Shown: in pieces, positions 18,760 to 28,222 of the stretch
Numbering within the stretch: the stretch's first letter is position 1
Layout of the letters: each line of letters starts with the position of its first letter
NCBI RefSeq assembly: GCF_036688685.1
Contig: NZ_JAQQPS010000001.1
Coordinates: forward strand, 186,001 to 250,000
Direction of reading: 5' to 3'
DNA: 64,000 nucleotides
Origin: JALYUM01 sp036688685
GTDB taxonomy: Bacteria; Pseudomonadota; Gammaproteobacteria; Burkholderiales; Burkholderiaceae_D
The notes under the pieces: model-generated
What the model was told of the DNA's origin: nothing
Database searches by the model: none
Seen by the model: only the letters and a program-made list of their open reading frames with translations
Program-made: the position numbers and the translations under genes

Positions 18760-20297
18760 AACTGCAACTGGTCCGCAACGCCTGCGCCAACCTGCTGGGG
18801 GCGGCCATTCCCGCGGCCGTCGCGCTCGTGACGGTACCGCTGATCGTGCGCGGCCTGGGCGACGCCGGCTACGGTGTGTACGCGCTGATCACCGCCATCG
18901 TCGGCTATTTCGCCATCATCGACATCAACGTCACCGCCGGCTCCGTCAAGCACATCGCCGCGCACTGGGCGCACAGCGCGCACCGGCAGGAGGCGCAACA
19001 GCGCGAGGCAAACGAGGGCATCGCCCAGACTATCACCTTCGGCCTGCTGGTCTACAGCGCCCTCGGCGCGCTGGGCGGCCTGGCCGTGTGGATCAGCGCG
19101 CCGTGGCTGGTTCGCGAGGTGTTCAGCGTCCCGCCGACGCTCACCGCCAGCGCCACCGCGGCGCTGGCGCTGGCCGCGCCCGGCTTCCTGGTCGGCCAGC
19201 TGCAGTCCTACCTGGGCAGCGTGCCCCAATCGCTGCTGCGTTACGACAGTTCGGCACGGCTGGACGTGCTGTTCGGCAGCGTGGTGCCAGTCGCGACCGT
19301 GCTGGTGCTGATGCTCGGCGGGGGCCTGGTCGAGATCATCCTGCTGCGCCTGGTTGCCAGCAGCGTGCACTCGGTGCTGCTGTGGCGCACGATTACGCGC
19401 CTGTTACCCACCCTGCGCCTGCGCTGGCCGGCGCAGGCATTGCGGCGCAGCCTGCTGCATTTTTCCGCCTACGCTTGCCTGAACCGCTTCGCCGCCATGT
19501 CGTATGCCTATGCCGACAAGCTGATGATCGGCGCGCTGGTCGGGGTGGCCGGTCTGGCGGTGTATGCCGTGGCCAGCACACTGGCCAATCGCCTGCTCGG
19601 GCTGACCGGGCGTCTGGCCAGCGTGCTGTTTCCCGCCGCCAGCGCGCTGGCGGCCAGCAACGAGCTGCCCCGCCTGGTGCATATTTACCTGAAGGCGAGC
19701 CGCTTTCTCACCTACATCAACGGCGCCATGCTGCTGATGGTGGCCGTGTTCGCCGAACCGATCCTGCACTACTGGATGTCGGCCGACTTTGCCCGGCGCG
19801 GCGCCACCGTGCTGGCGCTGATGGCGCTGTCGCAGTTCATCGATGCATTGACGGCATTGCCCTCGCTGGTCAACGACGGCATGGGCCACCCGGGCGTGAC
19901 GGGCGGTTTCGCGCTGGCGCGCGCGCTGCTGGGGTTGGTGACGGTCTACCTCGGCGTGCTGCTGGCCGGTATCGATGGCGCCGCCTGGGGCCACCTGGCC
20001 GCGTCGACCCTGATGACCACGCTGTTCCTGCGCTACGTCCACGGCCGCACGGTGCCCGTCAAACTGCGTGCGGTCGTCAGCGGCGCCTATCTGCCCTGCG
20101 CGCTGGGTTTGCTGGGGATCGCGCTCCTATCCACGCTGGCGCAAGCTGCTGCCGCCGGCCATCCCGGTGCGGTGCTGTGCATTGGCCTGATCACGTGCAC
20201 GGCGCTGGCGTTGTACGGCGCCTTTGTCATTGCCGCGCCCGGCGACCGCGACCGCATCCGGTCGATGTTGCAAGCGAAGTTTGCGCGGGGCACATGA
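18756..20297 (+). CDS. Polysaccharide (oligosaccharide) flippase, Wzx-type
   Basis: 513 aa with about 12-14 predicted helices, MOP/MATE-like. The N-terminus reads ACANLLGAAIPAAVALVTVPLIVRGLGDAGYGVYAL split over helix 1, which is typical of polysaccharide exporters. A central YAYADKLMIGALVG motif is also characteristic. It would move the undecaprenyl-linked repeat unit across the inner membrane. ATGA overlaps on both sides link it to the polymerase and to the next glycosyltransferase. Confidence 0.88.
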   Translation: MKLQLVRNACANLLGAAIPAAVALVTVPLIVRGLGDAGYGVYALITAIVGYFAIIDINVTAGSVKHIAAHWAHSAHRQEAQQREANEGIAQTITFGLLVYSALGALGGLAVWISAPWLVREVFSVPPTLTASATAALALAAPGFLVGQLQSYLGSVPQSLLRYDSSARLDVLFGSVVPVATVLVLMLGGGLVEIILLRLVASSVHSVLLWRTITRLLPTLRLRWPAQALRRSLLHFSAYACLNRFAAMSYAYADKLMIGALVGVAGLAVYAVASTLANRLLGLTGRLASVLFPAASALAASNELPRLVHIYLKASRFLTYINGAMLLMVAVFAEPILHYWMSADFARRGATVLALMALSQFIDALTALPSLVNDGMGHPGVTGGFALARALLGLVTVYLGVLLAGIDGAAWGHLAASTLMTTLFLRYVHGRTVPVKLRAVVSGAYLPCALGLLGIALLSTLAQAAAAGHPGAVLCIGLITCTALALYGAFVIAAPGDRDRIRSMLQAKFARGT

Positions 20298-21493
20298 AAA
20301 TCCTGATGGTGTCGGAAGATTTGCCGGGCCTGCAGCTTGGCGGCCTCGGCAAGCACGTCGTGACGCTGAGCAACGCCTTGCTGGCGCAGGGCCACACGGT
20401 CGACGTGCTGGGCCGCAGGGAAGGGGCGCCGGCCCGCTGCGGCTTGCACGGCCGCTTCATCGGCGCGATCGACCTCGCCCACCCGAACTGGAAAGAGTCG
20501 CAACTGGCATGCTTTAACCCCGTCAAGCGGCCGTGGTTCGCGCGCACGCTGGCCGCAACCATTCACCGTCACGCCGCCGGCTACGATGTGGTGCACTATC
20601 ACGGCCACCTGCCGCTGGTGGGGGCGTACATCGCGCGCACTTGCCCGTTCGTGCAGACGCGCCACGACCAGGGCAGCGAGTGCCTCATCCACCTGCGCTT
20701 TCGCGACGCGCGCGTGTGCGATGCCCTCGATCCGCGCGCCTGCGCCGGCTGTATCGGCACCCATCCAGCGACCCATCCCGGTGCGCTGCGCCAGGCCATC
20801 TCGGCCGTCGCGGTGGACGCTTACCGCGACCGCACCGCGGCCGCTTTTTCGCGCCACAAAACCGTGTTCGTCTCCGACTTCCTGCGCCGCCGTTTTCAGC
20901 AAGCCCGGCCGGGCGCCGACCTGCGCCGCGCCCGCGTGATTCCGAATGTGGTCGAGATGGCGCGCCTGCCCACCCACGCCGCGCCTGAGGACGGCCACAT
21001 CGTGCTGGCCGGGCGCATCGACACCGGCAAGGGGTTTGCCGAATTCCTGGCCGCGTCGCACCAGCGCATGCCGGCCGGCAGCCGCATCACCATCGTCGGC
21101 GACGGTCCCCAGCGCGCCGCGCTGGTGCAGCGCTACGCCAGCGCGCAGATTGCCTTCACCGGCTGGCAGGATTACGCCAGCACGGTCGCGCTGACGGCGC
21201 GGGCGCACTTGTGCATCGTGCCGTCGGTCTGCGAGGAAGCCTGCAGCACCACCGTCCTCGAAGCACTGGCCCTGGGGCGGCCCTGCCTGGCGCTGGACCG
21301 CGGCGGCACGCCCGAGCTGCTGCGCTACCAGCGCTACCCGGGCCAGTTGCAGCTGGCGCCGACCATGGCCGCGCTGGTGGGGGCGATTGCGCCCGCACTG
21401 GCCGCAGCGCCATCCCTCCCAGACACCAGCACGCCCTTCGGCGCCGACGTGCACCAGGTGCTGCCCCAACTACTGGATTTTTATGCCGCCTGA
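20294..21493 (+). CDS. Glycosyltransferase family 4 with an internal Cys cluster
   Basis: 399 aa, GT-B fold. The N-terminal acceptor domain begins MVSEDLPGLQLGGLGKHV. The donor domain contains VLAGRIDTGKGFAEF, FTGWQ and the E-x7-E region CEEACSTTVLEALALGRP. Four Cys (130, 142, 150, 153) cluster in the acceptor domain, an arrangement that could bind metal or form disulfides; this is only an observation. It is cytosolic or membrane-associated and adds one sugar to the lipid-linked repeat unit. Donor and linkage are unknown. Confidence 0.88.
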   Translation: MKILMVSEDLPGLQLGGLGKHVVTLSNALLAQGHTVDVLGRREGAPARCGLHGRFIGAIDLAHPNWKESQLACFNPVKRPWFARTLAATIHRHAAGYDVVHYHGHLPLVGAYIARTCPFVQTRHDQGSECLIHLRFRDARVCDALDPRACAGCIGTHPATHPGALRQAISAVAVDAYRDRTAAAFSRHKTVFVSDFLRRRFQQARPGADLRRARVIPNVVEMARLPTHAAPEDGHIVLAGRIDTGKGFAEFLAASHQRMPAGSRITIVGDGPQRAALVQRYASAQIAFTGWQDYASTVALTARAHLCIVPSVCEEACSTTVLEALALGRPCLALDRGGTPELLRYQRYPGQLQLAPTMAALVGAIAPALAAAPSLPDTSTPFGADVHQVLPQLLDFYAA

Positions 21494-22280
21494 ACCCCTG
21501 TTTTCGATCGTCACCTGCACCTGGAACAGCGCCGCGACCTTGCCGGCCACGCTGGCGTCCCTGCGCGCCCAGACCTGGCGCGACGTCGAGCATGTCTTTG
21601 TCGATGGCGGCTCGACCGACGCCACCCTGGCGCTGCTCAATGACTTCCGCGCCAACAAGCGGGTGCTGCACGACGTGCGCGGAGGCATCAGCCACGCCAT
21701 GAATTGTGGCATTGCAGCGGCCAGCGGCACCTTCGTCGCCCACCTGCACGCCGACGATTATTACGCCGCCCCCGATGTGCTGGAACAGGTCGCCGCCGCG
21801 CTGCAGTCGAGCGGGCGCGACTGGCTGGTCGGCGAGATCGCCGTGCTCGCTGGCGAGGTCCTGTTGCCGCCGCGAGCGCGCCGCGCCTACAGCTACCATG
21901 CGCTGGCGTCGGGCCGCGCCTTCGTGCCGCATCCCGCTACCTTCGTGCGGCGCGGCCTGTTCGAACAGGTCGGTCTCTTCGATGAACAATTGCGCTACGC
22001 CATGGACATCGACTTGTGGCTGCGCCTGGCTGCGCGCACGCCGCCGGTGCTGCTGCAGCGCGTGCTGGCGGTGTTCCGCGACCACCCCGGCAGCGTCTCG
22101 TCGGCGAATAAATTGTTGGCGCGGCAGGAAGAGTGGCGCGTGCGGCGCCGCTACGCCGCGCAGGCGCCGCTGGCCTTCGCGCTCTACTGCCTGCGCTACC
22201 TGAAACGCACGCATGCCTTGCGCCAAAAAACGGTCTCGGAAGCCGTATTGTCAAAGCAGTCAGAGCATATCGACAACTGA
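21483..22280 (+). CDS. Glycosyltransferase family 2
   Basis: 265 aa, starting 11 bases before the upstream stop. The GT-A fold is clear: FSIVTCTWNSA at the N-terminus, HVFVDGGSTDATL, the DxD-like HLHADDYY (about 95-102), and the acceptor motif MDIDLWLRLA (ED-like). It resembles WcaA/WcaE-type transferases acting on the cytosolic face. It ends the first co-linear gene run of the locus; a 194-bp AT-richer gap follows. Confidence 0.9.
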   Translation: MPPEPLFSIVTCTWNSAATLPATLASLRAQTWRDVEHVFVDGGSTDATLALLNDFRANKRVLHDVRGGISHAMNCGIAAASGTFVAHLHADDYYAAPDVLEQVAAALQSSGRDWLVGEIAVLAGEVLLPPRARRAYSYHALASGRAFVPHPATFVRRGLFEQVGLFDEQLRYAMDIDLWLRLAARTPPVLLQRVLAVFRDHPGSVSSANKLLARQEEWRVRRRYAAQAPLAFALYCLRYLKRTHALRQKTVSEAVLSKQSEHIDN

Positions 22281-22474
22281 GTTTCATGCCTGGAAACGAT
22301 GGTCATTTCATTCAATATCTTTAAAATTTTGAACGTTGGATTTGCTGCATAATTTCAGCAAGATCCTTGATTAGTAAGGCTTTTTTTCTTTCGGGAAACT
22401 TGATTCGGGGTAACATTATTGTGTCTGTCGACGCACTGTTTCCAACCCCAAGCAATCTGTCTCTCGGAACTGTC
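22281..22474. other. AT-rich intergenic region before the heparinase-like gene
   Basis: This 194-bp gap breaks the overlapping gene series. It is much richer in A+T than its neighbours and holds a 6-bp inverted repeat (TTGCTG at 22342-22347, CAGCAA at 22356-22361). A promoter is likely here, but I find no convincing -35/-10 pair and no TGGCAC-N5-TTGC sigma-54 box. Confidence 0.4.
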
Positions 22475-24715
22475 ATGATCAATATTTCTGCAAAAAGGGT
22501 GGCCCATGCCGCCGTCCTGTCGTCCCTGTTCTTATCGTTGCAGGCACATGCCGACTGGGCCCAGTCCACCGATCCGCTGATCATCCAGCCCGGTCCGGTC
22601 GATGCGCAAGTCCAGGCCCAGAATCCCCCCGGTTTTACGTGGGCGCGCCACCCGGACGGGCCGGCTTCCTACGAACTCGAGATCACCCCGGCCGGCGTCG
22701 GCACGCCAGTCCGCGTAACGGTCGAGCGCAACTGGTATTTGCCGCCCACCGCGATGGCCTTGGGCAGCTACAGCTGGCGCGTGCGGCCGACCGGCAGCAC
22801 CGAATGGTCGACCCCGCGCACCTTCACGCTGACCACCCGCGCCACGGTCTTCGAAGTGCCGGACAACGCCACCTTGCGCGCGCGCATCCTGGCCAAGCCG
22901 CGGCCGCGCTCGCTGCCGTCGTCGTTCACGCCGTTTGCGACCTGGAGTACAGCCAAGAAATCCGATCTGGAAGCCTACAGCAGCCGCATGAGCAATGAAG
23001 TCAAGCTGCAGATGACGGCCTTGCCGATACTGAGCGACGCGCGCTGGCCCTTGCCGATGACCGGTCCCATGACGGCGCCCATGGCATCGCAGCAGACCGA
23101 CGTGCGCCAGCGCATCAACGAAGCGAGCCGCCAATTGGAAGCGGCCGCCGTCATGTGGCGCCTGAAGGGTGATCCGGCAATGCTGGCCGAAGCGTTGAAG
23201 AAGGGCGACCAGCTGGCCGCGCTCAACCCGGCAGGTCCCACCAGCTACGTCAACCAGGACCAGGCCACGCGCCAGATCGCCTTTGGCCTGATCAAGGCGA
23301 TCGATCTCCTGTCCGGCGACCTCGACGCCGTGCGCAAGGCACGCTGGCTGGCCAGTGTCAGGACCCGCGGCGCCGAAATCTTCAGCAACCTGGCCGGCGC
23401 CAATGGCCGCCTCGACCAGTATCCCTTCGATTCGCACGGCAACACCAGCCTGGTGTTCCTGGTGTTGATCTCGTCGCTGGCGCTGGGCGACATTCCGGAC
23501 GCGCAAAAATGGTTCGATTTTTCGTTCCGCGCCTACGCCAATAACCCGTCGCCATGGAGCGGCCCGGAAGGCGGGTATGCGAATGGCACGGCCTATGCCG
23601 AATACGCGGCCGGCTACTTGCTGGCGCTGTGGGATCCGCTGTCGCAGGCCACCGGCGTGAATTTTTACGCCAAGCCGTGGGCGCTGGGCTTCCTCGATTT
23701 CGCCATCCAGTTCACCCCGCCCGGCGCGCGTGTCCACGTGTTCGGCGACGGTTCCGAAACCCGGCCCGACCCGCGTGTGTTCGATGCCTTTGCTTCGCGC
23801 ATGGTGTCGCCGCGCGCCGCCTGGTATGTCAGCAAGCTGTCTGGCACGGAAGACGCCTTGTCCCTGCTGCAGGCGCCGTATCCGCTGCCGGTGGCTGGTA
23901 CCCGGGTGCTGGCGCCGCCCGCCAATTCGGCCTACTACCCGAGCATCGGCTGGACCGCGATGCACAGCGATATCGCCTCCAGCAGCCGCACCTCGGTCTA
24001 CTTCAAATCCAGCCCGTACGGCTCGTTCAACCACAGCCATGGCGACCAGAACGGCTTGCTGTTGTCGAGCGCCGGCCAGCCGCTACTGGTCAAGGCCGGC
24101 TGGTACGACTGGTACGGTTCGCCCCTGTGGACCGACTGGTACCACCAGACCAGGTCGCAAAATGCCATCACCTTCGACGGCGGCAAGGGCCAGCTGGTCG
24201 ACGGCTACCGTGAGCAGCTGCAGCGTAACGGCCGTATCACCGCCTTTGCCGCGCCGGCCGCGTATGACTACGCCGAGGGCGACGCGACACCGTCCTATGG
24301 CGGCCAATTGACCAGCGCCAAGCGCCAGATCTGGTACCTGCATGCCGGCAACGCCGTGCTGGTGCGCGACCGCCTCGCCGCCACCGTGCCGCACACCTAT
24401 GAATTCAACCTGCACACGCCCGCGCCCATGGTGCCGGAGGCGGCCGGCGCCATCAAGATGGACGTCAACGGCCAGTCGCTGTGCGTGCGCTCCCTGCGCG
24501 CCGACGCCAGCTTCGAAAAGCGCAGCGGCCCGGCGCCGAAAGCCGGCGTGGTGGAAGACCATGGCGCCTTCACCGTCAAAAACGACGGCAAGTCGGGCGC
24601 CGAATTCCTGATGCTGCTCGACGTCGGCTGCAAGCGTCCGCTTGTCAATATTGCCACCAGTTCGAACGGGGTACGCACGGTGACCATCGGCGCCGATTCG
24701 GTGCAGGTCAACTAG
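22475..24715 (+). CDS. Secreted heparinase II/III-like polysaccharide lyase (DUF4962-type)
   Basis: 746 aa from the ATG that gives a clean signal peptide (residues 1-27, ending LQAHA); longer in-frame starts from 22367 would bury it. A beta-sandwich-like N-terminal region (NPPGFTWARHPDG, YSWRVRPTG) is followed by an alpha-helical toroid (about 150-450). The heparinase II/III C-terminal beta domain follows, with FNHSHGDQNGLLLSSAGQPLLVKAGWYDWYG split around the conserved His-His pair. It probably cleaves acidic polysaccharide in the periplasm, perhaps trimming or recycling the exopolysaccharide made here. The substrate is unknown. Confidence 0.85.
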   Translation: MINISAKRVAHAAVLSSLFLSLQAHADWAQSTDPLIIQPGPVDAQVQAQNPPGFTWARHPDGPASYELEITPAGVGTPVRVTVERNWYLPPTAMALGSYSWRVRPTGSTEWSTPRTFTLTTRATVFEVPDNATLRARILAKPRPRSLPSSFTPFATWSTAKKSDLEAYSSRMSNEVKLQMTALPILSDARWPLPMTGPMTAPMASQQTDVRQRINEASRQLEAAAVMWRLKGDPAMLAEALKKGDQLAALNPAGPTSYVNQDQATRQIAFGLIKAIDLLSGDLDAVRKARWLASVRTRGAEIFSNLAGANGRLDQYPFDSHGNTSLVFLVLISSLALGDIPDAQKWFDFSFRAYANNPSPWSGPEGGYANGTAYAEYAAGYLLALWDPLSQATGVNFYAKPWALGFLDFAIQFTPPGARVHVFGDGSETRPDPRVFDAFASRMVSPRAAWYVSKLSGTEDALSLLQAPYPLPVAGTRVLAPPANSAYYPSIGWTAMHSDIASSSRTSVYFKSSPYGSFNHSHGDQNGLLLSSAGQPLLVKAGWYDWYGSPLWTDWYHQTRSQNAITFDGGKGQLVDGYREQLQRNGRITAFAAPAAYDYAEGDATPSYGGQLTSAKRQIWYLHAGNAVLVRDRLAATVPHTYEFNLHTPAPMVPEAAGAIKMDVNGQSLCVRSLRADASFEKRSGPAPKAGVVEDHGAFTVKNDGKSGAEFLMLLDVGCKRPLVNIATSSNGVRTVTIGADSVQVN

Positions 24716-24729
24716 CTTGACCGATTCGG

Positions 24730-24748
24730 GGGCGCCGCCATGGCGCCC
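24730..24748 (+). terminator. GC-rich hairpin after the heparinase-like gene
   Basis: A 7-bp perfect stem GGGCGCC/GGCGCCC with a 5-nt loop lies 15 bp past the stop codon. It has no following T-run, so intrinsic termination is uncertain. Confidence 0.35.
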
Positions 24749-24782
24749 TCGCTAGCATGGGATTCCGAACCAGGGAGTCTCC

Positions 24783-25973
24783 ATGCCGCGTCCCCTCTCC
24801 ATACTCTGCATCCTGCGTGACCCGCTGCCGCCACGGCGGGCCGACGTCCTGACGCTGTTCGGCGTCGAACTGCCGCGCCACGGCATCCACACGGCGCTGG
24901 TCGGGCAGGGCGCCGGCAGCCCGCGGGAGGCCTGGCCCGGCGGTGCGCTGCACGTGGCCGGCGGCTTTGGCGGCGCCGCCAACAGCATGCTCGCGCCGCT
25001 GCGCGACAGCTGGGCCTTGCTGCGTGCCTGGCGCATCGCGCAACCCGACCTCATCCAGGTGCGCGACAAGATCCTGGTGGCCGTGCTGGCCCGCCTGCTG
25101 GCCGCGCTGCTGGGCATTCCCTTCGTGTACTGGATGTCGTTTCCCATCGTGGAAGGCTACGCGGTGCATGCGCGCGCGGGCGGGGTGCGCCTGGCCGCCT
25201 TGCACCGGCTGCGTGCCTGGGCCACGCGCATCCTGCTGTATCGCCTGGTGCTGCCGGGCGCAGATGGCGTGTTCGTCCAGAGTGCCGCCATGGCCGATGC
25301 GCTGGCCGCGCGCGGCGTGCCACGCCAGCGCCTCGCAGCCGTGCCGATGGGTGTCGACCTCGCGCTGGCCGCCAGCGTCACGCCGGCGCAGGATGCGCAA
25401 CTCGATGGCCGCTGCGTCGTGGCGTATCTCGGCAGCGTGGCGCGCGCACGTGCATCGCTGTTCCTGCTCGAACTGGCCGCCGCGCTGCGGGAGGCCCGCC
25501 CGGACGTCCTGCTCGTCATTGCCGGCGATGCGCCGTCCCCGCACGAGGCCGCCTGGTTTCGCGCCGAGCTGTCCCGGCGCGCCCTGCATGGCCACGTGCT
25601 GTTCACGGGCTGGCTGCCGCAACGCCAGGCCCTGGGCTATGCCGCGCGTGCCGAGGTCGGCATTTCTCCCATTCCGCGCGGAGAATTGTTCGACGTGTCG
25701 TCGCCCACCAAACTGGTCGAATACCTGGCACTCGGCGTGCCGGCAGTGGCCAGCGACATTCCCGACCAGCGCTGGGTCCTCGCGCAAAGCGGGGGCGGGT
25801 ACTGCGTGCCGATGACGGTGCCCGACTTCTGCGCCGCCATCGTCAGCTTGCTGGACGACCCCAGTCGGGCCGCTTGCGGCGCGCGCGGACAAGCCTGGGT
25901 GCGTGCTCACCGCAGCTACGACGTCATCGGGCGCGCCGTGGCGCTGCGCTACCGCAGCCTGCTGGCGGCGTAA
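24783..25973 (+). CDS. Glycosyltransferase family 4
   Basis: 396 aa, GT-B fold. The N-terminal domain contains ADVLTLFGVELPRHGIH and the linker PMGVDLALA. The donor site has VAYLGSVARARASLFLLELA, HVLFTGWLP, and the acidic/proline region ISPIPRGELFDVSSPTKLVEYLALGVP, a good GT4 E-x7-E variant. It is cytosolic and presumably part of repeat-unit assembly. It ends 2 bp before the CapK-like fusion gene. Confidence 0.87.
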   Translation: MPRPLSILCILRDPLPPRRADVLTLFGVELPRHGIHTALVGQGAGSPREAWPGGALHVAGGFGGAANSMLAPLRDSWALLRAWRIAQPDLIQVRDKILVAVLARLLAALLGIPFVYWMSFPIVEGYAVHARAGGVRLAALHRLRAWATRILLYRLVLPGADGVFVQSAAMADALAARGVPRQRLAAVPMGVDLALAASVTPAQDAQLDGRCVVAYLGSVARARASLFLLELAAALREARPDVLLVIAGDAPSPHEAAWFRAELSRRALHGHVLFTGWLPQRQALGYAARAEVGISPIPRGELFDVSSPTKLVEYLALGVPAVASDIPDQRWVLAQSGGGYCVPMTVPDFCAAIVSLLDDPSRAACGARGQAWVRAHRSYDVIGRAVALRYRSLLAA

Positions 25974-25975
25974 CC

Positions 25976-28222
25976 ATGGCCTTCTGGTTCTCCCTGCGCG
26001 CCACGCTGCGCGGCCTGCTGCGCGAAGCCGTGCGCGGCGTGTGGGCGCGCTGGCTCGTCTATCCGCAACTGGTGGCCAACGAACGCGACAGCACCCGCCT
26101 GCAGATGGCCAATGCCCGGCGCCTGCGTGCGCTCGGCCTGGCACCCGCACCCGGCACGCCCCTGATCGACAAGGCCGCCGTGCGCGCCGCTCCCGCGCGC
26201 TTCGTGCGCCCGCGCCGCTGGGGCTCGCTGCTGCGCGCCACCATCCGCACCAGCGGCACCTCGGGCACGCCGCTGGCGCTCACCCAGTCGCTGTCCTGCG
26301 TGATCCGCGAAGAAGCCTTCGTATACCGCCAGCTGCGCTGGATCGGCTACCGCCATGGCCAGCGCCGTGCGTGGCTGCGCGGCGATATCGTTTGCGCAGC
26401 GCGCCCGCGCCAGGCCGTCTACTGGTGCCGCGACTGGGCCAGCAATATGCTGCTGCTGTCCTCGTATCACCTGGCCGACGCCACCATCGGCGCTTACATT
26501 GCCGCACTCGAACGGTTCGACCCGGTCGTGCTGCACGCCTACCCATCCTCGGTCGCGGCGCTGGCCGCCTGGCTCAACGCGCACGGCCGGCACTACCAGG
26601 GCCGTGCGCTGCGCGGCGTGATGACCTCGTCCGAAACCCTCGCGCCCGCCGTGCGCCATGCGATCCAGACCGCCTTTCGCGTGCCCGTGTTTGACTGGTA
26701 CGGCCAGGCCGAACGGGTCGCCGCCATCGGCACCTGCGAGCATGGCCGCTACCATTTATTGAGCGACTACAGTGTCGTCGAAGTGCTGGCCGATGGCGAA
26801 CTGGTTGGCACCAGCCTGAACAACAGCGCCATGGCGCTGGCGCGCTACCGCACCGGCGACACGGTCACACTGGGTGGCGGCGCCTGCCCCTGCGGCCGCA
26901 TATTTCCTGTCGTCGACGCCATCGCGGGCCGGCAGGAGAACATCATCGTGTTGCCGGACGGGCGCCGCATCGGTCGCCTCGACCGCGTGTTCCAGGGTCA
27001 GCAGGATGCGCTGGTCGAAGGCCAGGTGGTGTACCGGGGCGATGGCCGGTTTACCTTGCGCGTGGTCACCTGCAAGCCGTTCGACGACTGCGCTTTGCTG
27101 GCGGCGTTCCGCCTGCGCGTGCCCGGCGTGGAAGTACAGGTCGCACACGTCGACGCGATTCCGCGTGGACCGAACGGCAAGTTCGCCTTCGTCACGACCG
27201 AGCCGGGCGGGCCTGTCCACGCGCCCGGCCGCGTGCTGATGTTCGGCACCGATCCGGCAGGGCGCGGCGGCATTGCCGCGACCGTCGCCAGCTGGCGCGC
27301 TGCGGCCTGGTTCGCGCGTGAAGGCGTGCGCTACGTGCCCAGCCACGTGGACGGCGCGCGCCGCGCCAAGCTGGCCGTGTTCATCGAGGCCGTTGTCACC
27401 TTGCTGCGGATGCGGCCGCGCATCGTCCACGTCCACGCGGCCTCGCACGCCAGCTTTTACCGCAAGGCGCTGCTGCTCGCGCTCGCCCGCGCGCGCGGGT
27501 GCCGCACCGTGTTCCACCTGCATGGGGGCGGCTTTGCGGCGTTCGCGGCAAGCCGGGTTGCGCTGGTGCGCCACACCTTGCTACGCTGCGATGCCGTGCT
27601 GGCGCTGTCAGCGCACTGGGCCGACTATGTGCGCACGCTGGCGCCGGGTGCGCCGGTCCACGTGCTGCCGAATGCCGTTGCCTTGCCGGCGCAGGCGCTG
27701 GACCGCGTGGAGCCCGGCCGGATCCTGTTCGTGGGACGCCTGGAAGCGGCCAAGGGTGTCGATGAGCTGAGCGAAGCCGCCGCCCGGCTGGCGCCGCGCT
27801 ATCCGATGCTGCGCCTGGTGCTGGCTGGCAGCGGCGCGTACCAGCACAGTGCGGCGCACCTGGAGCTGGCTGGCTGGATCGATGCCGACCATCGCGCTGA
27901 ACAATTGCAAAGGGCGGCGATCTTTTGCCTGCCGTCGCACGCCGAAGGCTTGCCGCTGGCGCTGCTCGAAGCGATGGCGGCCGGCAAGGCCATCGTCGCC
28001 AGCGCCGTGGGCGCGATCCCCGAGGCCCTGGCGCCCGACGCTGGCTTACTGGTGCCGCCGCGCGACGTCGATGCGCTCGCCGCGGCACTGGAGCAGCTGC
28101 TGGCCGACCCGCTTGCTGCCGCTGCGATGGGCGCGCGCGCGCGCAGCGTGGTCGCCGCGCGCTACGACAGCGGCCAGGTCGACGCCACGCTGTCTTCGCT
28201 GTACCGCGCGCTCGACCCATGA
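25976..28222 (+). CDS. Fusion of a CapK/PaaK-like adenylate-forming domain and a GT4 glycosyltransferase
   Basis: 748 aa. Residues about 1-410 resemble phenylacetate-CoA ligase/CapK proteins: the Ser/Thr/Gly loop TIRTSGTSGTPLALT, DWYGQAERV (A5-like), YRTGDTVTLGG (Asp of A7), a CPCGR Cys pair, and PRGPNGKF near the end of the domain. From about residue 418 a second module begins (RVLMFGTDPAGRGGIAATV). It contains VHVHAASHASFYRK, VLPNAVALP, ILFVGRLEAAKGVDEL and SHAEGLPLALLEAMAAGKAIVAS, a complete GT4 transferase. No frameshift is seen across the junction. CapK-like proteins occur in capsule loci with unproven roles, perhaps acyl activation. The fusion suggests coupled modification and transfer. 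Confidence 0.88.
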   Translation: MAFWFSLRATLRGLLREAVRGVWARWLVYPQLVANERDSTRLQMANARRLRALGLAPAPGTPLIDKAAVRAAPARFVRPRRWGSLLRATIRTSGTSGTPLALTQSLSCVIREEAFVYRQLRWIGYRHGQRRAWLRGDIVCAARPRQAVYWCRDWASNMLLLSSYHLADATIGAYIAALERFDPVVLHAYPSSVAALAAWLNAHGRHYQGRALRGVMTSSETLAPAVRHAIQTAFRVPVFDWYGQAERVAAIGTCEHGRYHLLSDYSVVEVLADGELVGTSLNNSAMALARYRTGDTVTLGGGACPCGRIFPVVDAIAGRQENIIVLPDGRRIGRLDRVFQGQQDALVEGQVVYRGDGRFTLRVVTCKPFDDCALLAAFRLRVPGVEVQVAHVDAIPRGPNGKFAFVTTEPGGPVHAPGRVLMFGTDPAGRGGIAATVASWRAAAWFAREGVRYVPSHVDGARRAKLAVFIEAVVTLLRMRPRIVHVHAASHASFYRKALLLALARARGCRTVFHLHGGGFAAFAASRVALVRHTLLRCDAVLALSAHWADYVRTLAPGAPVHVLPNAVALPAQALDRVEPGRILFVGRLEAAKGVDELSEAAARLAPRYPMLRLVLAGSGAYQHSAAHLELAGWIDADHRAEQLQRAAIFCLPSHAEGLPLALLEAMAAGKAIVASAVGAIPEALAPDAGLLVPPRDVDALAAALEQLLADPLAAAAMGARARSVVAARYDSGQVDATLSSLYRALDP

